Of a stretch of 64,000 nucleotides of DNA, positions 8,625 to 17,026 are shown one piece after another. A program made the position numbers and the translations under genes. The notes under the pieces were generated by a model. The model made no database searches, was not told where the DNA came from, and saw nothing but the letters and a program-made list of their open reading frames with translations. The stretch lies in NCBI GenBank assembly GCA_951813065.1, contig CATOTH010000009.1, positions 666,922 to 730,921 of the forward strand, written 5' to 3'. This DNA is from an uncultured Bryobacterales bacterium. GTDB taxonomy: Bacteria > Acidobacteriota > Terriglobia > Bryobacterales > UBA6623. Position 1 is the first letter of the stretch. Every line of letters begins with the position of its first letter.

Positions 8625-9665
8625 ATGGCGGAGAAGCCCCTGACTTACGCCGACGCCGGTGTCGATATCGATGCGGCTGTCGCCGCCACGGATCGTATCC
8701 GGGATCTTGCCCGTCGGACGTTTGACGGCAACGTGCTCACCGGAATTGGGTCATTCGGCGCGGTGTACTCCCTTGCTGGGAAGGGTCTGGCGGATCCGGT
8801 CCTTGTCAGCTCCGCCGACGGCGTGGGAACAAAGTTGAAGATCGCATTCGCCGCGAACCGCCACGATACGGTGGGCCAGTGTCTGGTCAACCACTGCGTC
8901 AACGATATCGCCGTCCAAGGTGCCTCCCCGCTGTTCTTCTTGGACTATTTTTCCGTCGGTCGGCTCGACCCGGAGATCGCTGGCCAGGTGGTGAGCGGGA
9001 TCAGCCTCGCGTGCCGCCAGAATGGCGTGGCTCTGATCGGTGGCGAGACCGCCGAGATGCCGGGCCTTTACGCCGAAGGCGAGTACGACCTTGCGGGCTT
9101 CATCGTCGGAGCGACCGAACGGGACCGGCTGCTGCTTGGGTCGAGAGTCAAGGCGGGCAGCGAATTGATAGGTCTGTCCTCGAGCGGTCTGCATACCAAC
9201 GGTTACTCGCTCGCGCGGAAAGTGTTCTTCGACGTGGCCGGTTTCCGGCTCGACCAAGAGCTAGAAGTCTTGGGCACGACTGTGGGCGAAGAATTGCTCG
9301 CCGTGCATAGGAGCTACCTGAAGCACTTGCGTACTCTCGACGGCGAGGGCTTGCTACAAGCAGCCGCCCACATCACAGGCGGCGGGATTACCGACAACGT
9401 CCCGCGGATGCTTCCTGATGGGATGCGGGCCCGAATCCAGACCGGAACCTGGGAGGTTCCGGCTGTCTTTCGCCTGCTTCAGGAAATCGGCGACCTTTCC
9501 GACTCGGAGATGCGACGCACGTTCAACATGGGGATCGGCATGGTCGCCTGCGTCCCGGCCGGAACAGGACGCTTGGCTGTGAGGGCTCTCGCAGAAGCGG
9601 GCGAAGAAGCCTGCGTGATTGGCTCGGTCGAGCAGGGAAGCGACGGCGTGGTGTACACGGCATGA
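8625..9665 (+). CDS. purM: Phosphoribosylformylglycinamidine cyclo-ligase (AIR synthetase)
   Basis: Fifth step of purine synthesis: ATP-dependent ring closure of FGAM to AIR. The 346-residue length is standard. Family landmarks are YADAGVDIDA at the N-terminus, GIGSFGAVY, the DGVGTKLKIA nucleotide-binding segment, CVNDIAVQGA, GGETAEMPGLY and the C-terminal HITGGGITDNVPR. The stop overlaps the purN start in an ATGA tetranucleotide (9662-9665), so the two purine genes should be translationally coupled. Assignment is firm. Confidence 0.97.
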   Translation: MAEKPLTYADAGVDIDAAVAATDRIRDLARRTFDGNVLTGIGSFGAVYSLAGKGLADPVLVSSADGVGTKLKIAFAANRHDTVGQCLVNHCVNDIAVQGASPLFFLDYFSVGRLDPEIAGQVVSGISLACRQNGVALIGGETAEMPGLYAEGEYDLAGFIVGATERDRLLLGSRVKAGSELIGLSSSGLHTNGYSLARKVFFDVAGFRLDQELEVLGTTVGEELLAVHRSYLKHLRTLDGEGLLQAAAHITGGGITDNVPRMLPDGMRARIQTGTWEVPAVFRLLQEIGDLSDSEMRRTFNMGIGMVACVPAGTGRLAVRALAEAGEEACVIGSVEQGSDGVVYTA

Positions 9666-10264
9666 ATCGGCTTGGCATCCTGATTTCCGGGCGCGGATCG
9701 AACTTCGAAGCGATTGCTGATAGCATCGGCGCTGGTAAGCTCGACGCCGAGATCGCCATCGTCATCAGCAACAACCCGAACGCCGAGGGTCTACGACGGG
9801 CCCAGCAGCGAGGGCTCAGGGCTGTTTGCGTTCGCTCTCGGGCCATGGAGCGGGAAGCGTACGACCGTCTCGTGGTCGAGAAGCTCCGGGCGGAAAGGGT
9901 GGACCTGGTGTGCCTAGCCGGATTCATGCGCCTGCTGAGCGCCTACTTCGTGGGGGAGTTTCCGCAGAGAATTCTCAATATCCATCCGTCGCTGCTGCCA
10001 GCATTCCCCGGGCTTGAGGCCCAGTTGCAAGCTCTCGAGCACGGCGTGAAGCACTCCGGTTGCACCGTGCATTTTGTGGATGAGAAGCTGGACGCTGGGC
10101 CGATCATCGCGCAGGCCACCGTGCCGGTGCTCGATTCGGACGACGAGGGGGCTTTGGCAGCGCGAATCCTGAGGGAGGAGCACCGCATCTACACGGAAGC
10201 AATTCGATTGGTCCTTAGCGGCAAGTACCGTATCGATGGACGGCGCGTGTTGCCAACGCAATGA
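9662..10264 (+). CDS. purN: Phosphoribosylglycinamide formyltransferase
   Basis: Transfers a formyl group from 10-formyltetrahydrofolate to GAR, the third purine step. The 200 residues include ISGRGSNFEAI (phosphate binding), LAGFMRLLS, the catalytic NIHPSLLPAFPG motif (Asn and His), HSGCTVHFVDEKLDAGPII with the catalytic Asp, and a C-terminal ILREEHRIYTEAI. It overlaps purM upstream and tyrS downstream by ATGA junctions (9662-9665 and 10261-10264), forming a tight three-gene block. Confidence 0.96.
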   Translation: MNRLGILISGRGSNFEAIADSIGAGKLDAEIAIVISNNPNAEGLRRAQQRGLRAVCVRSRAMEREAYDRLVVEKLRAERVDLVCLAGFMRLLSAYFVGEFPQRILNIHPSLLPAFPGLEAQLQALEHGVKHSGCTVHFVDEKLDAGPIIAQATVPVLDSDDEGALAARILREEHRIYTEAIRLVLSGKYRIDGRRVLPTQ

Positions 10265-11478
10265 CCATCGAGCAGCAGATCGAGTACCTCCGCAAGGGCT
10301 GCGCGGAGGTTATCTCCGAGGAGGAGCTTGGAGCGAAGCTCAAGGACTGCACCAAGGATGGGCGTCCCCTGCGGGTCAAAGCAGGATTCGACCCCACGGC
10401 CTCGGACCTGCACCTGGGACATACGGTGCTTATTCGCAAGATGAAGCATTTCCAGGACCTTGGGCACACTGCGATTTTCCTGATCGGCGACGTGACGGGC
10501 CTCATCGGCGACCCCAGCGGCCGGAACAGCACACGGCCCCGGATGACCCGGGAGCAGATTCTCGAGAACGCCGAAACCTACAAGCAGCAAGTGTTTAAGG
10601 TCCTTGATCGGGACAAGACGGAGATTCGTTTCAACAGCGAGTGGTTGCTCGAGCTGGGAACGCTCGGAATGATCAAACTCTGTTCGAGCGCGACCGTCGC
10701 CCAACTGCTCGAACGGGAGGATTTCAGCAAGCGCTACAAGCAGGGAAAGCCAATCTCGTTGCACGAGTTCCTGTACCCGCTCACCCAGGCGCAGGATTCG
10801 GTAGCCTTGCGCGCGGACGTCGAACTAGGAGGAACGGACCAGAAATTCAACCTGCTGCTCGGTCGCGAGCTGCAAGCTGATCATGGGCAGGCGCGCCAGG
10901 TGGTGGCCACGATGCCGATCCTCGAAGGGCTGGACGGAGTTCAGAAGATGTCGAAATCCCTCGACAACTACATCGGGATCAACGAACCCGCGGAGATCAT
11001 GTACCGCAAGGTCATGCAGGTGTCCGATGACCTGATGTTCCGGTACTACGAGTTGCTGACGGACCTGTCGATCAAGGAGATTGACCAGCTCAAGCGAGAT
11101 GTTGCCAAGGGCGCAAAGCATCCAATGGAAGTCAAGCACGCCCTCGCCGACCGGATCGTCAAAGACTTTCACAGCGAGAGAGCGGCACTTCGTGGAGGGG
11201 ACGCCTTCCGCCGCGTGGTCCAAAACAAGGAAGTCCCGGACGACATGCCGGAAATGGACATCCCCCAGGAGATGCGCGGACATGACGTGCTGCGGATAGA
11301 CAAGCTGCTGCGAGCAATCGGGCTGGCCAATTCGGGAGCCGAGGCGAACCGCAAGCTCCGGGAAAATGCCGTGAGCGTGAACGGAGTCAAGCACCGGGAG
11401 ATGAGCTACGCGGTGCCCGACGGAGTGTTGGAGCTGGTCGTCAAGTTCGGCAAGAAATGGGCTCGCGTGCGTCTCTAG
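10261..11478 (+). CDS. tyrS: Tyrosyl-tRNA synthetase
   Basis: Charges tRNA-Tyr in the cytosol. The 405-residue protein has the class I signatures: FDPTASDLHLGH (HIGH-like) near residue 40 and QKMSKSLDN (KMSKS) near residue 235, plus GGTDQKFNLLLGR for tyrosine recognition. The C-terminal 70 residues form an S4 RNA-binding domain (RIDKLLRAIGLANSGAEANR). Sequence character is that of the TyrZ-like bacterial branch. Its ATG overlaps the purN stop, which is an uncommon operon partner for a synthetase. Confidence 0.96.
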   Translation: MTIEQQIEYLRKGCAEVISEEELGAKLKDCTKDGRPLRVKAGFDPTASDLHLGHTVLIRKMKHFQDLGHTAIFLIGDVTGLIGDPSGRNSTRPRMTREQILENAETYKQQVFKVLDRDKTEIRFNSEWLLELGTLGMIKLCSSATVAQLLEREDFSKRYKQGKPISLHEFLYPLTQAQDSVALRADVELGGTDQKFNLLLGRELQADHGQARQVVATMPILEGLDGVQKMSKSLDNYIGINEPAEIMYRKVMQVSDDLMFRYYELLTDLSIKEIDQLKRDVAKGAKHPMEVKHALADRIVKDFHSERAALRGGDAFRRVVQNKEVPDDMPEMDIPQEMRGHDVLRIDKLLRAIGLANSGAEANRKLRENAVSVNGVKHREMSYAVPDGVLELVVKFGKKWARVRL

Positions 11479-11500
11479 CCTGGAGGCTGCTCGTGCTTCA

Positions 11501-12856
11501 ATGAGGGTTTCCGTGCCGCGCTCGTTCAGCATCAAGAACTTCGGGTGCCGCGCCACCCAGGCTGATGGCGCAGCCATCGCCGCCGAACTGGCCAGGCGCG
11601 GTCTGCAGCTTGAGCACAATCCGAGCGATTCCGACCTAGTGGTTGTTAACACTTGCACGGTAACGGCCGAGGCTGACAGGGATGCGCGCCAGTCGATCAA
11701 CCGGATTCATCGCGAGAACCCCGCAGCCGAAATCCTGGTGACCGGCTGCTACGCGCAACGCCGGCCCGAGGAGTTGTCCCTCCTTGGCGGCGTCAAGTGG
11801 GTCGTTGGCAACTCGCACAAGCACAAGATCGGTCAGGTTGTCGCCCCGGACTTGGTGCAAATAGACGGTGCCGGACCGCAGCCGCTGAGCTATCACGGAG
11901 GAATCCAAGCCGGCGGCACGCTAGTCGGGGATCTCACGCAGCACTCCGGGCTCGCCTCAATCCCAGCCGGTGATCCGATCGGACGCAGCCGGCCTAACGT
12001 CAAGGTTCAGGATGGCTGCGACAATCGCTGCTCCTTCTGCGTGATTCCTTCGGTGCGGGGCAAAGGCCGCAGCGCGGCGACGGCAGCCGTGATCCGCGAC
12101 GTGCGCAGATTGGAGCGGTCGTACCCGGAAGTCGTGCTGACGGGAATCAATTTGGGCCGGTGGGGCCGGGACCTTGATGGGAGGCCTCGTTTCCCTCAAT
12201 TGATCGAGGCATTGCTCGCCGAGACATCCGTGCGCAGAATTCGATTGAGTTCGATCGAGCCGATGGACTGGAGCGAACGGCTCCTCGGCCTGATGGCCTC
12301 GTCAGGGCGGATTGCCAGGCATGTCCACATGCCATTGCAATCGGGCTCGGATGCAGTCCTTAGGAGAATGCGCCGGCGCTACCGAGTCCGGCACTACGAG
12401 GGCCGTGTTGCATTGGCGAGCCGGCTCCTGCCCGCTGCCGCGATTGGGGCGGATGTCATGGTCGGGTTTCCTGGCGAGACGGATTCCGAGTTTGAGGAGA
12501 CTCGATCGTTCGTGGAGCGGATGCCGTTCACTTACCTGCATGTGTTCTCCTACTCCTCCAGGGATGGAACACAGGCTGCCAGTCTTGGCGGCCACCTCCC
12601 CAAGGCAATCAAGCGCCAGCGTAATCGAGTTCTGCGGGAGCTTGTCGAGAAGAAGAACCTGGCATTTCGTCAACGCCTGCTTGGCACGAGCGTGTCGGCA
12701 GTCGCATTGTTTTCCGGCGAGACCGGGGCCAGGGCTCTTACCGACAATTTCATTGAAGTAACCCTGCCGGGGGCCGAAGTGAGGCCTGGCGAATTGGTTG
12801 ACGTCCAAATTGAGCGAGTCAGCGATCGCAGCACAATTGGCGCGCTAGCTCGATAA
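11501..12856 (+). CDS. mtaB: tRNA t6A37 methylthiotransferase, MtaB type
   Basis: Radical-SAM enzyme that adds a methylthio group to t6A37 of tRNAs. Three cysteines in the N-terminal UPF0004 domain (FGCRATQAD, NTCTVTAEAD, GCYAQRRPEE) bind one Fe-S cluster. QDGCDNRCSFCVIPSVRG carries the CxxxCxxC radical-SAM cluster. HMPLQSGSDAVLRRMRRRY and MVGFPGETDSEFEET follow, and a TRAM-like RNA-binding tail closes the protein. The short 451-residue form and these motifs favour MtaB over MiaB or RimO. It follows tyrS by 22 bp. Confidence 0.9.
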   Translation: MRVSVPRSFSIKNFGCRATQADGAAIAAELARRGLQLEHNPSDSDLVVVNTCTVTAEADRDARQSINRIHRENPAAEILVTGCYAQRRPEELSLLGGVKWVVGNSHKHKIGQVVAPDLVQIDGAGPQPLSYHGGIQAGGTLVGDLTQHSGLASIPAGDPIGRSRPNVKVQDGCDNRCSFCVIPSVRGKGRSAATAAVIRDVRRLERSYPEVVLTGINLGRWGRDLDGRPRFPQLIEALLAETSVRRIRLSSIEPMDWSERLLGLMASSGRIARHVHMPLQSGSDAVLRRMRRRYRVRHYEGRVALASRLLPAAAIGADVMVGFPGETDSEFEETRSFVERMPFTYLHVFSYSSRDGTQAASLGGHLPKAIKRQRNRVLRELVEKKNLAFRQRLLGTSVSAVALFSGETGARALTDNFIEVTLPGAEVRPGELVDVQIERVSDRSTIGALAR

Positions 12857-12894
12857 TTTCGGCTGTTTCCAGCGTCAAGTCCAGGGTCCTTCGG

Positions 12895-12900
12895 TATGAT
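12895..12900 (+). promoter_or_regulatory. -10 box of a probable leaderless promoter
   Basis: TATGAT lies exactly 7 nt before the ATG at 12908. It also overlaps the alternative upstream start at 12896, which argues that 12908 is the real start of the Nramp-like gene. Confidence 0.5.
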
Positions 12901-12907
12901 CTTCGCC

Positions 12908-14389
12908 ATGGCCAAAGACGACTCTGGGGAGGTCCGCTCGCGTGCCGGCCGCTTTTTCCCGCATTGGGAATCAGCGGACCTTCCGCCGGCACCGGAATTC
13001 TCCCGCCGCCAATGGAGGCTCCTGATCGGTCCGGGGCTGTTGCTCGCCGGCAGTGCCATCGGCGGTGGGGAATGGCTCTTCGGCCCCATCGTCACTGCTC
13101 GGTACGGCGGCCAGTTGATGTGGATCGCCGCAATCAGCATTCTGCTGCAGGTGAGTCACAACCTCTGCATGATGCGGTACACGCTCTATACCGGGGAGCC
13201 GATTCTAGTTGGCTTCTTCCGAATGTCTCCGGGCCCGGTGTTCTGGGTGTTCTTCTACCTGCTGCTTGACCTCGGCGGGATTTGGCCCTACTTGGCATCA
13301 AACGCGGCCGTTCCCTTGGTCGCGGCCTTTCTTGGGCACTTGCCTGGACCAGAGCACGAGGATGTGTTGAGGTGGGTTTCCTATGGCGTCTTTTCCATTG
13401 CGTTCATTCCGCTGATCTTCGGCGGGAAGATCTACAACACTGTCGAGAAGGTCATGGTCACCAAGATCTTCTTGGTCTTGGGGTACCTCGGTTTCGTGTG
13501 TGTGTTCCTCGTCAGCTGGGACACTTGGGTAGCCGTTTTCACGGGATTCCTGCGGGTGGGATCGTTTCCCGACCAGGAAGTCGATTGGCCGACCCTGGCA
13601 GCCTTCGCCGCGATCGCCGGAATGGGCGGGATTTCCAATACCAGCTTTTCGAACTACGCCCGCGACAAGGGCTGGGGGATGGGCCCGTCAGTCGGTGCGA
13701 TCCCCAGCATGGTTGGCGGCAAGCGGGTTGAACTGGCTCACGTCGGCAAGGTCTTTCCGATCAGCCCCGAGTCCTTGCGGCGTTGGAACGGTTGGATGCG
13801 GCACCTGCTGAGGGACCAGCTAGGCATCTGGCTGGGCGCCTGCGTAATCGGAATGGCGCTGCCTTCGATGCTCTCTCTCGAGTACGTCGCCGGGGCCGAA
13901 GTCCAGGGTCATGCGGCTGCGGCGATGACGGCCCGCGGGATTGCCGACCAGTATGGGGAGGTGTTCTGGTTCCTTACTCTGCTTTGCGGCTTCATCGTAC
14001 TGGCGCCTGGTCAGATCTCAGACATTGACAACATCGTCCGCCGGTGGACGGAGTTGATCTGGACGGGCAGCCGGCATGTACGCCACATGGATGGCAACCA
14101 AGTGAAGTACATCTACTACTCGATCATGGGCCTCTATTTCCTGTGGGGCCTAATTGCTCTGCGATTGACGCCGAATCCATTGTTCTTGGCTGTTGTGACA
14201 GGGGCCTTGCGGAACCTGGGATTAAGCGCTACCGCCTTGCACGCCCTCTATGTCAACCGGAAACTGCTTCCCGAGCCTCTGAGGCCTCCGCTTCTAATGC
14301 AGGCCAGCCAGGTCGCTTGCTTCGTGTTCTTCCTGGGAATCTCGGGGATCGCTTTCTACCAGCAAGTCGGCCACTTGCTGCCGTGGTAA
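12908..14389 (+). CDS. Nramp-family-like membrane transporter
   Basis: A 493-residue inner-membrane protein with about 11 hydrophobic segments, of the Nramp/APC-fold type. The first membrane helix reads GPGLLLAGSAIGGGEW: the Nramp framework is present, but the DPGN metal-binding motif of true Mn/Fe carriers is not. The rest (GGISNTSFSNYARDKGWGMG; LLCGFIVLAPGQISDIDN) is typical of an uncharacterised Nramp-like group. The ion or solute is therefore uncertain. Start 12908 is preferred over 12896 because a TATGAT box would otherwise lie inside the coding region. Confidence 0.75.
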   Translation: MAKDDSGEVRSRAGRFFPHWESADLPPAPEFSRRQWRLLIGPGLLLAGSAIGGGEWLFGPIVTARYGGQLMWIAAISILLQVSHNLCMMRYTLYTGEPILVGFFRMSPGPVFWVFFYLLLDLGGIWPYLASNAAVPLVAAFLGHLPGPEHEDVLRWVSYGVFSIAFIPLIFGGKIYNTVEKVMVTKIFLVLGYLGFVCVFLVSWDTWVAVFTGFLRVGSFPDQEVDWPTLAAFAAIAGMGGISNTSFSNYARDKGWGMGPSVGAIPSMVGGKRVELAHVGKVFPISPESLRRWNGWMRHLLRDQLGIWLGACVIGMALPSMLSLEYVAGAEVQGHAAAAMTARGIADQYGEVFWFLTLLCGFIVLAPGQISDIDNIVRRWTELIWTGSRHVRHMDGNQVKYIYYSIMGLYFLWGLIALRLTPNPLFLAVVTGALRNLGLSATALHALYVNRKLLPEPLRPPLLMQASQVACFVFFLGISGIAFYQQVGHLLPW

Positions 14390-14414
14390 CGGCCCGGCCG
14401 CGCTGGGGAGGGGG

Positions 14415-15677
14415 TCACAGATCCAGCGTCCAAGGGTCTCTATTGGGTTTCGAGAGCCATCCGTTCGCGTCGTCATCGGAGGGGATGGATTCGGTGGCTG
14501 CATCCCATTGAATCGAGCGCGTGAGCCGTGTCGCGATGTTGCCCAAGTGGCAGAAGACCGCGGTGCGATGACCGATCTCGACGTCCGCGTTCGGACGCTT
14601 CCGGCTCCTGACGCAGTCGAAGAAGTTCCGCATGTGATGGGCGTTCAAGCTCCGTTGGGCGCCCTCGGGGAAGGACTCGCGATTCTCGGTCATCAGCGGG
14701 TCATTCCGCTGCCACTGCTGGCCTCTGATCGAATAGCCCCTGCGAGTGACCTCGAGATCCCCCTTGGTGCCGTGGAAGACTAGGTAGGAACCCCGCGTAC
14801 CGTTGAGTTCGCGAACCGACCATTTCAAGACCCCGGAATCTAGCTCGTAGAGCACCTCTTGTACATCCGGCGTCTCTCCGTTGTCCCGGATCGCGTAGCG
14901 CCCGCCACATCCCGAAACAACGTTCGGCGCCTCCACTCCGAGGCCCCATCGGGCGATGTCGATGTTGTGGGCGCCCCAGTTCGTCATCTGCCCACCGGAA
15001 TAGTCCCAGAACCACCTGAAGTGATAGTGGCCCCGTAAGGGATTGTGGGCGCGCGCGGTGGCGGGTCCAAGCCACATGTCGTAGTTGAAGTCTGCCGGGG
15101 GATCCGTATCGCCCGGAGTTCCGAATCCAGGCATCGAGTTGCGTTCCATACCGGCTTCTACGTGGTGCACGGCGCCGATTTCACCGTCATGGACCAATTG
15201 CACCGCTTCAATGTAGTGCGGGCCGGAGCGTTGCTGACTGCCGGTTTGCACCACCCGGTCGTACCTGCGAGCCGCCTCGGTCATCTTGCGGCCCTCCTCG
15301 ACGGTGAGGGAAAGAGGCTTTTCCACGTAGACGTCAAGGCCCGACCTGCAGGCCATGATGGTCTGAATGGCGTGCCAGTGGTCGGGAGTTGCGATCAAGA
15401 CCGCGTCCATGGGCCTGTGCTCTAGGAGATCCCTGAAGTCCCGGTATGCCTTGGCCTGGCCGCCCGCCGTGCTGAGGGCTTTCTCAAGATGAGGCTCGTA
15501 GACGTCACATGCCGCGACAGGCTGGGCGTCCTCCATTGCGATAGCCTGCTCCCAGATCTGACCGCCCCGATTCCCCGTCCCAATGATTCCCAGGCTGAGC
15601 CGGTCATTGGCGCCCTGGATTCTCTTGTAAGACGCCGCTGTTGCCGCGGCCACAGTCAGCAAGTTCCTACGATTCAT
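14415..15677 (-). CDS. Gfo/Idh/MocA family oxidoreductase
   Basis: NAD(P)-dependent sugar or sugar-derivative oxidoreductase of 420 residues. An N-terminal MNRRNLLTVAAATAA stretch looks like a Tat-type or remnant export signal, common in this group in Planctomycetes and Acidobacteria. Then come the Rossmann motif LGIIGTGNRGG, ATPDHWHAIQT, the conserved VEKPLSLT lysine and WGAHNIDIARWGL with the catalytic-region His. Start 15677 is chosen because GAGGCGACCACC precedes it; the frame is open to 15719. The reaction is unknown. It is convergent with the Nramp-like gene, 25 bp away. Confidence 0.85.
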   Translation of the reverse strand: MNRRNLLTVAAATAASYKRIQGANDRLSLGIIGTGNRGGQIWEQAIAMEDAQPVAACDVYEPHLEKALSTAGGQAKAYRDFRDLLEHRPMDAVLIATPDHWHAIQTIMACRSGLDVYVEKPLSLTVEEGRKMTEAARRYDRVVQTGSQQRSGPHYIEAVQLVHDGEIGAVHHVEAGMERNSMPGFGTPGDTDPPADFNYDMWLGPATARAHNPLRGHYHFRWFWDYSGGQMTNWGAHNIDIARWGLGVEAPNVVSGCGGRYAIRDNGETPDVQEVLYELDSGVLKWSVRELNGTRGSYLVFHGTKGDLEVTRRGYSIRGQQWQRNDPLMTENRESFPEGAQRSLNAHHMRNFFDCVRSRKRPNADVEIGHRTAVFCHLGNIATRLTRSIQWDAATESIPSDDDANGWLSKPNRDPWTLDL

Positions 15678-15983
15678 GGTGGTCGCCTCGGATTCCCCGC
15701 TCCCGAGGGCCTCTAGCATCGTACTCCATGGAGCCTCGGAGGGCGTGACGCAGGCACGGACTGCCCAGCGGGATCCAGTTGAAACCCTGGCCGGAATCAG
15801 CTACCGGTTTCCGCAAGAGCGGTTTGCATAGCTGGCCATTCGCAGCAGTTCGCATTCACGTTGGCATCGTTGGATGCCCGACACGTAAAGATGGCTACCC
15901 GCGCCACCGCCGAGACACCTTGCGTGCAGAGTTGGCGATGAACTCGTGGTCACGCCGATCTAACGGCGCGTCCTTCAGGAGGC
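15678..15983. other. Intergenic region, no gene seen
   Basis: About 305 bp between the oxidoreductase start and the DUF4389 stop. No reading frame with family resemblance, no tRNA and no clear terminator was found. Confidence 0.5.
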
Positions 15984-16655
15984 CTAGTTGAGCGCGAACG
16001 GCGGGTATTTGTCGGTCACCAGCAAGCCAACATAAGCGCCGACCCGCAGTGTCCAGCGCCAAACTCCGACAACGAAGTCGAACAGCACACGTGGATATCG
16101 CCCCGTGATCAGGATCGCGAACCAAGCGATTACGAGCACTGGAACAGTCATCAGGCAAAGAAACACGAGCACCAAGTAGTGCGGTATCGCCAGTATCCAT
16201 TTGATCAATGGAAGCCACCGGTTCAGGTCCCGCTCGACGTTTGGATAGTCAATCTCGAGATGCACCGCTTGCTCTTCAACGGTGGATGGATACCGGTCAG
16301 TGAGCAGGACGAGGTAGGCAAAGACGCGGCCCCCGAAACGCGCGCCCTCGCGCGCAAAATCAAACCACCACCGCGGATACCGGCGGCGGAATACAATCAT
16401 CAGGGCCGTCGCCAGGGGAAGGTGGCCGGCGCCGGCAGCCACAAATGCGAGATACAGAGTCGCCACCCGGACGGCTCGACCGGTTTCCTCGGCATCCCCA
16501 GTGTCCAGTTCAATCTCTGGCGACAGGACCAGCCTGAGGATGACGACGATCGGTATAGCCATCACTAGGCGGAAGCACGTTGTGAGGCGGCTGAGTGCCT
16601 CTGGGTAATCCACATCAAGCCGGGCAGCATATGGGCCGGAGGGTGAGTGGTTCAT
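15984..16655 (-). CDS. DUF4389 membrane protein
   Basis: A 223-residue integral membrane protein with two similar halves. Each half contains a DYPE/DYPN segment (VDYPEALSRL; IDYPNVERDL), a hydrophobic stretch beginning AIP, and a RYPR/RYP-FDF motif (RRRYPRWWFDFAREG; GRYPRVLFDFVVGV), which is the layout of DUF4389. Function is unknown. The start at 16655 is set by TACAAT 8 nt upstream; the frame is open to 16706 but those residues would overlap the -10 box. Confidence 0.75.
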   Translation of the reverse strand: MNHSPSGPYAARLDVDYPEALSRLTTCFRLVMAIPIVVILRLVLSPEIELDTGDAEETGRAVRVATLYLAFVAAGAGHLPLATALMIVFRRRYPRWWFDFAREGARFGGRVFAYLVLLTDRYPSTVEEQAVHLEIDYPNVERDLNRWLPLIKWILAIPHYLVLVFLCLMTVPVLVIAWFAILITGRYPRVLFDFVVGVWRWTLRVGAYVGLLVTDKYPPFALN

Positions 16656-16663
16656 AGATTGGC

Positions 16664-16669
16664 ATTGTA
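16664..16669 (-). promoter_or_regulatory. -10 box of a probable leaderless promoter
   Basis: TACAAT on the minus strand, 8 nt before the ATG at 16655, with no Shine-Dalgarno sequence between. Confidence 0.45.
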
Positions 16670-17026
16670 CAAGGCGGTTGGCCTGTCCATAGCAAATGGT
16701 AGGCAAAGATTAGCCTTGACGCGCAGCGGCTTGCCACGAAACAATTCCGGGTGCCGCGGCTCAGGCGCATACTCGCGAGCACGTCCACCGCGAGGCCCGA
16801 TTCACTTGTCGGACACATGAGGATTCTGGGAGCGAGCGAAGGCGCTGGCACTAGGCTCCTGGCAAGGCTCAAGAGTCACCTTCGAGAGAGAGGGACGCCC
16901 GTCGCCGATAATGCATCGTCGGACGCTACCTCTTCAGGCTTGGTTCAGATTCGGGCGACCCTCCGGCAAGAATCTGGCACCCCATTGATGTGCGCCGCCA
17001 TTCCGCCGTGCCACCGGATCGATCAC
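16670..17026. other. Intergenic region, no gene seen
   Basis: Reading frames here are low-complexity shadows. No RNA gene, repeat or mobile-element end was recognised. Confidence 0.4.
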
